NCBI RefSeq assembly: GCF_003721245.1
Contig: NZ_RIZG01000001.1
Coordinates: 558,001-622,000 of the forward strand
Direction: 5' to 3'
DNA length: 64,000 nucleotides
Source: Marinomonas hwangdonensis
GTDB taxonomy: Bacteria > Pseudomonadota > Gammaproteobacteria > Pseudomonadales > Marinomonadaceae
Shown: positions 46,756 to 54,392 of the stretch, one piece after another
How positions within the stretch are numbered: position 1 is the first letter of the stretch
Layout: each line of letters opens with the position of its first letter
The notes under the pieces: generated by a model
The model's input: the letters and a program-made list of their open reading frames with translations, nothing else
Databases searched by the model: none
Told to the model about the DNA's origin: nothing
Translations under genes and position numbers: made by a program

Positions 46756-48655
46756 ATGAAAGTATCCCATAAGGTCGTGCTATGCGCGTCGATAGTTGTG
46801 GCCTTGGCCTTCAGCGCTTATTCTTGGCCTTCAGCGCTTACTCTTGGCTGCAATACAGTAATGTAAGGGCCGCCTTGTACGAAAACACCGTTACCAGCAC
46901 ACAAGAAAGCAGTAAAGCGCTGGCTTTTCAGGTCAATAATTGGTTAAAAGGCAAAATGGATTTGATTGAATCCATTTCTCAAACCGTGGATGCTGATTTC
47001 AGTCCTGTAATGGTGCAAAAAGCCTTTGATCTGCCCATCTACGAAAAAGAATTTCTGTTGCTGTTCGGTGGTTTAGAGAGTGACGGCACTCGATTCACCA
47101 ATGACCCCAATTGGAATCCACCAGGTTGGGATGCGCGAAAACGCCCTTGGTATCCTCTAGGTCAACAGCACAAACAAGCCGTATTAACCGAGCCTTATGT
47201 ATCAACAGAAGGTGATATTCTTATTTCGGTTATTGCGGATCTGTCAGACAAAGGCCAATTCAAAGGTGCCTTTGGTGGAGATTTGAGTCTTAACGTCGTG
47301 TCTGATGCCGTCAATGCACTCACCTTCAATGATACGGGCTACGCGTTTTTATTAAATAAAACCGGTAAGATTATTAGTCATCCTAATGCAGACTTGAATG
47401 GTAAACCAGTATCAGATTTATTGACAAAGACGTTTTCAACATCTGATACTGGGTTAGTTGAAAACCAGCTTAAAGATGGCACTTCCGTCCTTGTTTCTTT
47501 TAGTCCTCTTACTGGACTTTACGGTGCAGATTGGTACGTGGGCGTGGTGCTTGATGAACATAAACTTTTTGCTAGTGTGCGAGAGTTTGGTTGGATTGCC
47601 GCCATCAGTACCTTGATCGCCTCCATGTTAGTGTCCTTAGTCTTGTGTCTGGTGATCACTCGATTATTGGAACCACTACGTGCACTCTACGACTCGCTTA
47701 AAGAGATTAATGGTGGTGAGGGCGACCTGACCAAGCGTTTAGCCATTGTCAGTAATGACGAGTTTGGCGCTGTATCGCAAGAGTTCAATAAGTTTGTAGA
47801 TTACTTGCAGCACCTTATTAAAGAAGTGAAAGGGCGCTCGCTGCGTGTTCGTGAAAATACGGATAAAACTTCTTTGTCATCGGCACGATCTTCTGCAGAA
47901 CTTTATACTCAAGTAAGTGAACTTGAGTAGCTTGCCACGGCCATGCATGAAATGTCCGCTACCGCACATGATGTTGCCGATAACGCACAAACCGCTGCTA
48001 GCCGCGCGAATCAAGCGGATCTTTCGGCTAAAGACGGAGAGGCTATTGTCGAGAAAACCACCGCGTCTATTGCTCAGTTGACTGAGAAATGGGTGGCGTG
48101 GTCAACACCATCAATGAACTGGTTACTTACAGCAATAATATCGAGTCAATATTGACGGTCATTACGGATATTGCCGATCAAACTAACCTGCTGGCATTGA
48201 ACGCGGCCATTGAGGCAGCCCGTGCGGGTGAGCAAGGTCGAGGCTTTGCGGTTGTTGCTGATGAAGTCCGTACTTTGGCGTCAAAAACGCAAGAATCGAC
48301 GGATCAGATACGCAAAACCATTCAACAGCTACAAACGGGTGTGAGAGGGGCGGAAAAACTGATTCTAGAAAGCAGAGAAAGCGCTAACGAAACACAACAA
48401 ATCGCTAACAAGGCGAAAGAGTCTTTAAGTGCGATCCGACTGAGCATTAATGAAATCAATGACATGACGGTTCAAATTGCGGCCGCTGCAGAAGAGCAGA
48501 GCGCAACGTCTAACGAGATTAATCGCAACACAACCAATATTCGTGATATCAGCCAGTCTGTTTCTAATTCAGCGAAAGAGCAATCTGCACTTTGTGAGAC
48601 CATGGTGGAAATCACCACAGAGCAAGGCAAAGCGTTGGATAAGTTTAAGGTGTAA
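46756..48655 (+). pseudogene. Chemoreceptor (methyl-accepting protein), broken by three lesions
   Basis: A dCache-type chemoreceptor of about 630 residues, once intact. The start at 46756 has AAGG 9 bases before it and begins MKVSHKVVLCASIVV. Lesion 1 is a 20-bp tandem duplication at 46804-46843 inside the first membrane helix, which shifts the frame. Lesion 2 is an amber codon at 47928 after the HAMP region, where a Gln codon is likely in the ancestor (CAG to TAG). Lesion 3 is loss of one A at about 48087, restoring the frame [16 protein letters not shown] only if replaced. Otherwise the sensor domain (with WDARKRPWY), second membrane helix, HAMP and signalling tip ([32 protein letters not shown], in part) read well, so decay appears recent. 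Confidence 0.92.
46804..46843 (+). repeat. 20-bp tandem duplication inside the chemoreceptor pseudogene
   Basis: Two adjacent 20-base copies (46804-46823 and 46824-46843) differ at one position (T at 46821, C at 46841). Removing one copy restores the frame from the ATG at 46756 through the first membrane helix. Confidence 0.92.
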
Positions 48656-48712
48656 GCTTGAGGTTTCGAGTTAAATCGACAGTTGAAAACTGAGAAACAT
48701 CGAGAATGTATC

Positions 48713-48748
48713 AACAGGCAAGATCGTCATGATCTTGCCTGTTTTTTT
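48713..48748. terminator. Terminator between chemoreceptor pseudogene and rpiR-type gene
   Basis: AACAGGCAAGATC (48713-48725) and GATCTTGCCTGTT (48731-48743) form a perfect 13-base-pair stem with a five-base loop, then a run of T on the plus strand. It separates the convergent transcripts. Confidence 0.9.
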
Positions 48749-48752
48749 TGAA

Positions 48753-49613
48753 TTAATGCTTCCAGTCAATTTGTTTTGTATCGCCTATACCGCCTTCGCT
48801 GTTCAGTCGATAGGCCAATGCGACCAATAACGTCTGCGCCAGTGTCATTGAGGAAGTCAGAGAACGAAACCCCATTACCTCCGCTTCTTTCACATCAAAA
48901 TAGACGTCAGCAAGGGCCGCTAATGGGCTTATTTTACTGTCAGTGATGGCAATGACCTTAGCGCCCGCTTTGAGCGCATATTCACTGACACTGACGGTTT
49001 CTTTCGCGTAGGGGCTGAATGTTGTGGCAATAATGACATCGTTTTTTCGTATATTACTGGCTTGTTCAACCAACATGCCTCCACCACCATCGATTAGGTG
49101 CGTTGTCTTATTCAAATGCCGTAGGCTGTAAGCAAAGTAGCTTGAAATAGGGTAGGCACGGCGTAGTCCAATGAGATAAATATTTTGCGCGTTTTCAAGT
49201 AAATCAACGGCTTTATTAAGCATCTCTAGCGAAAAATGATGAGTCATATTGTTCATTGAAGAGGCGTTTCCACTGCTGAATTCCTCTAAAATGTAAGACG
49301 CATCAATGCGATTACTGGACGAGTTTTTGCTAAGTTTAACACGCTCACTGTAGTTAGATGTTTGCTCAACGAGGGCGTTGCGAAACACGTTCTGCATTTC
49401 GCTAAAACCGTTGTATTCGAAAGCGGCCGCAAATCGGACTAATGTAGAGGGCGGGACATCGCATTGTTCGGCAAGACTGGCAACCGTCTCAAGGGCGACA
49501 GTATTGGGGTGCTCTAATAAAAACCGAGCTACTTGCTGTAATCGCTTACTTAAACTGTCGTAGTTGCGACTGATGGCTTGCTGTAATTGTTCAAGAGTAG
49601 AAGGTGCGCCCAA
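48753..49613 (-). CDS. RpiR-family regulator of the inositol cluster
   Basis: Transcriptional regulator with an N-terminal HTH_6 domain (~residues 1-77; VASLAEQCDVPPSTLVRFAAAFEYNGF) and a C-terminal SIS sugar-phosphate-binding domain (~120-260; IYLIGLRRAYPISSYFAYSLRHL and VIAITDSKISPLAALADV). I place the start at a TTG (49613) because AAGGAG lies exactly 7 bases upstream of it, giving 286 residues, the usual family length. An ATG at 49661 would add 16 residues but has no ribosome binding site. Next to an inositol ABC importer and iol genes it is the likely IolR-type regulator, responding to a phosphorylated inositol breakdown product. Confidence 0.87.
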   Translation of the reverse strand: MGAPSTLEQLQQAISRNYDSLSKRLQQVARFLLEHPNTVALETVASLAEQCDVPPSTLVRFAAAFEYNGFSEMQNVFRNALVEQTSNYSERVKLSKNSSSNRIDASYILEEFSSGNASSMNNMTHHFSLEMLNKAVDLLENAQNIYLIGLRRAYPISSYFAYSLRHLNKTTHLIDGGGGMLVEQASNIRKNDVIIATTFSPYAKETVSVSEYALKAGAKVIAITDSKISPLAALADVYFDVKEAEVMGFRSLTSSMTLAQTLLVALAYRLNSEGGIGDTKQIDWKH

Positions 49614-49773
49614 AAACTGACTCCTTAAGCGAAAGAATAGAGTGTGATTAACTTGTTGCATTATAGCGTTTTATCGACGAAAAAACCGTTCCTTCCGCGC
49701 CAATATCAGTATTGACTAATAATGTTCAGTGACTGACGAATAGGATAAAAAATATAAAACTGAAAAGTGGAGT

Positions 49774-49808
49774 GCTCCCCCCATAAAATTTCTTTTAAAG
49801 AGGGGAGC
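49774..49808. terminator. Hairpin after the sugar-binding protein gene
   Basis: GCTCCCC (49774-49780) and GGGGAGC (49802-49808) are perfect arms with a 21-base AT-rich loop. It lies just past the stop of the minus-strand binding-protein gene; T tracts are weak. Confidence 0.45.
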
Positions 49809-49836
49809 GGCTCGTTTTGGGTTGAACTAAATCAAA

Positions 49837-50796
49837 TTAACGGAATTCTCCTGCGTATTGTTCAACAAGTTCGATATTGTCTTTTGTGATAAACCCAGGC
49901 CCAGAGTTGACGTTGTTACTAGGAATCAACCCATAACGCGAATACAGTGTTAGGAAGCTAACAGGCAGATACCCTTGCAGATAGGGCTGCTGGTCGATGG
50001 CAAAATCGATCGTGCCTTCTTTAATCGCAGCGGATATTTCGCTACTCAAATCAAAGGTGCCAAAATAGATATCATTCAGGTTTCTATTTTTTGATAAAGC
50101 ACGCAGAGTTGGGTGTGCTGAGGTTGGGCCTAGCGCTAAGATAGCATCTGTATTTGGGTTTCTTCTAAGATAGGCCGACACTTTCGTTTCTACATCGGTT
50201 GGGTCAGCACCCGCATCTATCATTTGGCTACCCAACTCAATGCCGAGTCCTTTTGCAAAGCCCATACAGCGCTCAACAGACGCCGGGTTTGTAATGTAAT
50301 GGTTAACGCAAAGAAAGGATTTAACGCCTTCTTTTTTGGCGCGCTCACCTGCACCAAGACCCGCTGCAAATTCAGGCTGACCAATGTGCATCAGAGCACC
50401 CAGTGCTTTGGACTGCATCTCGGTGCCTGAGTTCATGGTAATAAAGGGTATGCCTCTCAACCTTGCTTTTTCTAACGGTCCTTCTAGCGTATCAAAGTCT
50501 GCGATAGACAGTATGATGCCGTTTGGATTCGTGGCAACCGCTTGTTCAACGATTCGAGCCATGTCAGCCAAATCCCCCGTTGGAGGGTTGCGATATTCCA
50601 CGGTGACTTTCATGTCGTCACTCGCATGTTTTACCGCGTTTTTTATGACGTTCCACCAAGAGTCTGAGTCTGGTGCATGGGAAATAAACACGAAACGTTC
50701 ATTTTCTGCATGAGCCGTTGTTGCAATCGACATAGCGCCGAGAGTGGCTGCGCCCGCCACAAGTACCGCCGTGCTTTTTTGTAAAAACTTTTTCAT
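49837..50796 (-). CDS. ABC transporter periplasmic sugar (inositol) binding protein
   Basis: Periplasmic binding protein of the Peripla_BP_4 (ribose/inositol) class, 319 residues. The signal peptide ends at AHA before ENERFVFISH. The fold shows FISHAPDSDSWWNVIKNAVK, GDLADMARIVEQAVATNPNGIILS, and GTFDLSSEISAAIKEGTIDFAIDQQPYLQGYLPV, the last being typical for sugar-binding members. It diverges from the permease and ATPase genes and should supply them. Inositol is the likely ligand from the surrounding iol genes. CGGAG precedes the ATG. Confidence 0.88.
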   Translation of the reverse strand: MKKFLQKSTAVLVAGAATLGAMSIATTAHAENERFVFISHAPDSDSWWNVIKNAVKHASDDMKVTVEYRNPPTGDLADMARIVEQAVATNPNGIILSIADFDTLEGPLEKARLRGIPFITMNSGTEMQSKALGALMHIGQPEFAAGLGAGERAKKEGVKSFLCVNHYITNPASVERCMGFAKGLGIELGSQMIDAGADPTDVETKVSAYLRRNPNTDAILALGPTSAHPTLRALSKNRNLNDIYFGTFDLSSEISAAIKEGTIDFAIDQQPYLQGYLPVSFLTLYSRYGLIPSNNVNSGPGFITKDNIELVEQYAGEFR

Positions 50797-51156
50797 TCAA
50801 ACTATCTCCGCTACCGTTCGTTATTGTTGTTATTACTTACTTTGGATTTAGTAGTTACCCCTTCTGATCTATTTATGAACAGAATTGACCTGATAATAGA
50901 ATGAATATTTCATAATTGCAAATTTTTGAAATATTTAGTTTTATCTGGTTTTTTTCTATTTAAGTAATTGTTTTTAAATAGAAAATTTATTTTATTGAGG
51001 TTTATTTTGTTTGTTTAAGAAAAAAATAAAAAAATATTCGTTTTATCTGTTGAAAAAAATGAAACATTTATTCTATTATGATTTCATTGTTGAAACGATG
51101 TGTTGAGAAAAATCAGCTGCATAAAATAAATATAATAATTCAGAAGGTGAGGTGTT
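50797..51156. other. AT-rich divergent promoter region of inositol transport genes
   Basis: About 360 very AT-rich bases holding both promoters. An inverted repeat AATATTTC (50904-50911) / GAAATATT (50928-50935) is the clearest element and could bind the RpiR-type regulator. AATGAAACATT at about 51058 is a second small palindrome. No gene is visible. Confidence 0.5.
50904..50935. promoter_or_regulatory. Inverted repeat, candidate RpiR-type operator
   Basis: AATATTTC and GAAATATT are perfect 8-base arms with a 16-base spacer, centred between the divergent transport genes. In such AT-rich DNA some repeats arise by chance, so the call is tentative. Confidence 0.35.
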
Positions 51157-52365
51157 ATGACAAATCCAACCCAATCAATCCAAGGTTCGCGTTCAATGGA
51201 TGAGGTACCGAAAGCGGATGGTGTAACGAAAGCAGATAGTGCCAGAAAACCAGACAGTATGGTTAACGTTGCACCTGCTGCCGATGAACGGGTTCGAAAG
51301 GTATCCGCTTGGAAAAGAATGTTGCATCGTCCCGAGCTTGGGGCATTGTCTGGTGCAGTATTGGTGTTTGTCTTTTTCTTTTTGACCGCAGGCGACTCTG
51401 GCATGTTTGCGTCTGATGGCATCATGAACTGGACAACGGTCTCTGCCCAGTTGGGACTCATTGCGATCAGTGCCTGTCTGTTAATGATTGCGGGTGAGTT
51501 TGATTTGTCCATTGGTTCTATGATTGGTTTTGCTGGCATGATGATGACCATCCCCGCTGTGTATTGGGGGTGGCCGGTGTGGCTTGCTATATTGTTTGCT
51601 TTCACAGGTGCCATGTTCATTGGTTACTTGATTGGCTATATCGTCGTTAAAACCGGCTTACCTTCTTTTATTGTGAGTCTTGCGTTCTTGTTTATTTTGC
51701 GAGGACTCACCATTGCCCTGTCAATTCTGTTTACCAATCGAACCATAGTGAGCGGTGTGAACAACTATTCTGAAGGGGATTGGCTTGCCGCTGCCTTTGG
51801 CGGAACGATAGGGAATGGTTTTTTTGTCTGGTTAGCCGATATGGGCATTATTAGCAGTTATAACGACGGTACACCTATTGTTACTGGCGTACCTATGGTT
51901 ATTGTTTGGTGTTTTTTACTTGCCGTCATTTCTAGCTGGGTTCTATTGCGCACAAAATACGGTAACTGGATTTTTGCGACGGGAGGCGACAGCAAAGCGG
52001 CTCGCAACGTAGGGGTTCCTGTCGATAAAGTGAAAATTTCTTTGTTCATGTTTACCGCGTTCACGGCCACTGTGTATGCCGCCTGCCAGGTGTTTGAATT
52101 TGGATCTGCCTCCGCTGATCGCGGTGTTTTAAAAGAGTTTGAAGCCATTATTGCGGTTGTTATTGGTGGTGCTTTGCTAACTGGCGGATACGGCTCTGTG
52201 ATCGGTGCTTGTCTTGGCGCCTTGATTTTTGGTGTCGTACAAATGGGCATATTCTTTACCGGTATTGATTCAGATTGGTTCCGCGTCTTTTTGGGCTCCA
52301 TGTTGTTAATCGCGGTTTTGTTCAACAACTACATTCGTAAAAAAGTAACCGAAGCAAAGCATTAG
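51157..52365 (+). CDS. ABC transporter permease for inositol
   Basis: Inner-membrane permease of the BPD_transp_2 class (RbsC-like), 402 residues with 8-10 membrane helices. Family motifs include GLIAISACLLMIAGEFDLSIGSMIGFAG (~108-135), KTGLPSFIVSLAFLFILRGL and the C-terminal GGALLTGGYGSVIGACLGALIFGVVQMG. The first ~55 residues are a soluble, charged extension with three similar short units around KADG, KADS and KPDS, which I do not know from RbsC. AGGTGAGG precedes the ATG, supporting the extended start. Confidence 0.9.
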   Translation: MTNPTQSIQGSRSMDEVPKADGVTKADSARKPDSMVNVAPAADERVRKVSAWKRMLHRPELGALSGAVLVFVFFFLTAGDSGMFASDGIMNWTTVSAQLGLIAISACLLMIAGEFDLSIGSMIGFAGMMMTIPAVYWGWPVWLAILFAFTGAMFIGYLIGYIVVKTGLPSFIVSLAFLFILRGLTIALSILFTNRTIVSGVNNYSEGDWLAAAFGGTIGNGFFVWLADMGIISSYNDGTPIVTGVPMVIVWCFLLAVISSWVLLRTKYGNWIFATGGDSKAARNVGVPVDKVKISLFMFTAFTATVYAACQVFEFGSASADRGVLKEFEAIIAVVIGGALLTGGYGSVIGACLGALIFGVVQMGIFFTGIDSDWFRVFLGSMLLIAVLFNNYIRKKVTEAKH

Positions 52366-52416
52366 GCTGTGTTTCCAACAAAACTTACTTTTTAGCCAGA
52401 GAATTTGGAGAATAAA

Positions 52417-53214
52417 ATGAGCGAATTTGTTATCGAATTGAAAAATGTGAGCCGTTATTTTGGTTCAGTAATCGCCCTAAAAGACATCAACATGAAGGTC
52501 AAGTTAGGTGAGGTGCATTGTTTGTTAGGTGACAACGGTGCCGGAAAATCCACCTTGATTAAAACCCTAGCTGGTGTGCACGCCCCAAGTGAAGGGGAAT
52601 ATTATCTAGACGGCGAGCCGGTGGTGTTTAAATCCCCCGTCCAAGCATTGGATGCAGGCATAGCGACTGTGTACCAAGATCTTGCTTTAGTGCCGTTAAT
52701 GAGTGTGACACGAAACTTTTTTATGGGCCGTGAAATAACCAAAGGCCGAGGCATTTTTCAACGCTTTGATATTGAAAAAGCCAATCAAATTGCCCAGGCG
52801 GGTATGGCGGAAATGGGCATTCATGTGCGTGACCCTTCTCAAGCCATTGGCACCATGTCTGGTGGTGAAAAACAATGTTTGGCCATTGCCCGTGCGATTC
52901 ATTTTGGTGCCAAGGTATTGATCCTAGATGAACCCACCGCAGCACTTGGGGTAAAGCAATCGGCCAACGTACTGAAAGTCGTGGCGAAAGCCAAGGCAAG
53001 AGGATTGGCGGTGATCTTGATTACCCATAACGTTCATCATGCGTATCCGATCGCTGATCGCTTTACCTTGTTAAACCGAGGTCAAAGTCTGGGTTCTTTT
53101 ATGAAGTCTGAAGTCAGCCGCGAAGATGTGTTGGAAATGATGGCGGGCGGTCAAGAACTGGATGAATTAACCGCTGAGCTAGAAGAATTTAGCCGTTTGG
53201 ATGCTACCGCATAA
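52417..53214 (+). CDS. ABC transporter ATP-binding protein for inositol
   Basis: Energising subunit of the importer, 265 residues with a single nucleotide-binding domain. Walker A is [10 protein letters not shown] (~residue 37), the signature is MSGGEKQ, and Walker B is [12 protein letters not shown], followed by the H-loop His in [10 protein letters not shown]. Ribose-type ATPases such as RbsA usually have two fused domains; this one has one, as in FrcA-type systems, so it probably acts as a homodimer. GGAG precedes the ATG at 52417. Confidence 0.9.
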   Translation: MSEFVIELKNVSRYFGSVIALKDINMKVKLGEVHCLLGDNGAGKSTLIKTLAGVHAPSEGEYYLDGEPVVFKSPVQALDAGIATVYQDLALVPLMSVTRNFFMGREITKGRGIFQRFDIEKANQIAQAGMAEMGIHVRDPSQAIGTMSGGEKQCLAIARAIHFGAKVLILDEPTAALGVKQSANVLKVVAKAKARGLAVILITHNVHHAYPIADRFTLLNRGQSLGSFMKSEVSREDVLEMMAGGQELDELTAELEEFSRLDATA

Positions 53215-53225
53215 GGAGCGCCACT

Positions 53226-54392
53226 ATGACAGTAAAACAAATGCGTGTTGGTTTGGTGGGGTCTGGGTATATGGGGAAAGCCCATGCGGTTGCCTATCGA
53301 AATGCCATGGCGGCGTTTGCCATTCCACAAGGTCAATTGCACTGCGAAATGTTGGCGGATGCCACACCGGAGTTGGCTGCAGTAAAAGCCTTAGAACTGG
53401 GTTTTAACCGCTCAACAGGAGATTGGAAGACATTAATGAGTGATCCTGACATTGATGTGGTCGATATTTGCGCCCCCAATTTTTTACACAAAGAGATCGC
53501 GCTTGCTGCTATTGCCGCAGGCAAGCATGTTTACAGTGAAAAACCATTGGCACTCAATGCCGCTGACGCCAAAGAGATGACCGAAGCGGCAGAGCGAGCA
53601 GGGGTAAAAACACTGGTGGGGTTTAATTACATTAAAAACCCCACGGTACAGTTTGCTAAACAGCTAATTGCTCGTGGCGATATTGGCGAAGTAGTGCATT
53701 TTCGTGGTGTGTTCAATGAAGACTATCTTGCGGATGCCACTTTACCTTTCAGTTGGCGTTTGCAAAAAGCGTTTGCGGGAACCGGAGCGCTGAACGATTT
53801 AGCCTCACATTTGGTGCAGCTAGCAACGCATTTAGTGGCGCCTATTACTTCGTTGTGCGCGGACCTTAAAATTGTTCATCAGCACCGTCCACTGTCTCAA
53901 ACGTCAGACGATTCGAAAGCCGGTGTTGGTGAAGTGGAAAACGACGATCAAGCTCATATGATGGTGCGTTTTGCGAACGGGGCTCAGGGTACGTTGGAAG
54001 TGTCGCGTATCGCATGGGGTCGCAAAAATGGTTTGTCGTTTGAGGTAACGGGCACTAAAGGGAGTTTGATTTTTGATCAAGAGACCTTGTCAGAGTTGTC
54101 TTTATACATAGCCGAAGGGCATCCCCAAACGCAAGGGTTTAAGCGTATTTTGGTCGGTCCTGAACACCCAGACTATCAAGCGTTTTGTGTGTCAGCAGGT
54201 CATGGCTTGGGCTTCAATGATATGAAAGCCGTGGAAGTTCGGGATTTGTTTCAAGGCATAGTGAACGACGCCTCTTTATGGCCAGATTTCAGAGCCGCAA
54301 CTCAGGTAAATATCATTCTCGACAGCGTGGTTGAATCCGTTGATAAAAGAGGGTGGGTTGAGGTCGAGCAATATGATGGGGATCGAAAATGA
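53226..54392 (+). CDS. Gfo/Idh/MocA oxidoreductase, inositol-type dehydrogenase
   Basis: NAD(P)-dependent sugar or cyclitol dehydrogenase of 388 residues. The Rossmann motif is GLVGSGYMGKAHAVAYRNA (~residues 9-27), the catalytic Lys lies in EKPLALN (~101), and the family's substrate-domain His motif follows (DLASHLVQLATHLV). It is distinct from the iolG homologue at 61664, being longer and of another subgroup. It may oxidise scyllo-inositol or another isomer. AAGGAG precedes the start, and the stop overlaps iolC by 4 bases. Confidence 0.88.
   Translation: MTVKQMRVGLVGSGYMGKAHAVAYRNAMAAFAIPQGQLHCEMLADATPELAAVKALELGFNRSTGDWKTLMSDPDIDVVDICAPNFLHKEIALAAIAAGKHVYSEKPLALNAADAKEMTEAAERAGVKTLVGFNYIKNPTVQFAKQLIARGDIGEVVHFRGVFNEDYLADATLPFSWRLQKAFAGTGALNDLASHLVQLATHLVAPITSLCADLKIVHQHRPLSQTSDDSKAGVGEVENDDQAHMMVRFANGAQGTLEVSRIAWGRKNGLSFEVTGTKGSLIFDQETLSELSLYIAEGHPQTQGFKRILVGPEHPDYQAFCVSAGHGLGFNDMKAVEVRDLFQGIVNDASLWPDFRAATQVNIILDSVVESVDKRGWVEVEQYDGDRK

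Noticed and set aside
46756-48655. Explaining the broken chemoreceptor as one sequencing error or as programmed frameshifting
   Set aside because: Three lesions of different kinds (duplication, nonsense, one-base loss) are spread over 1.3 kb, and neither frameshift site has a slippery heptamer with a downstream structure that I can see.
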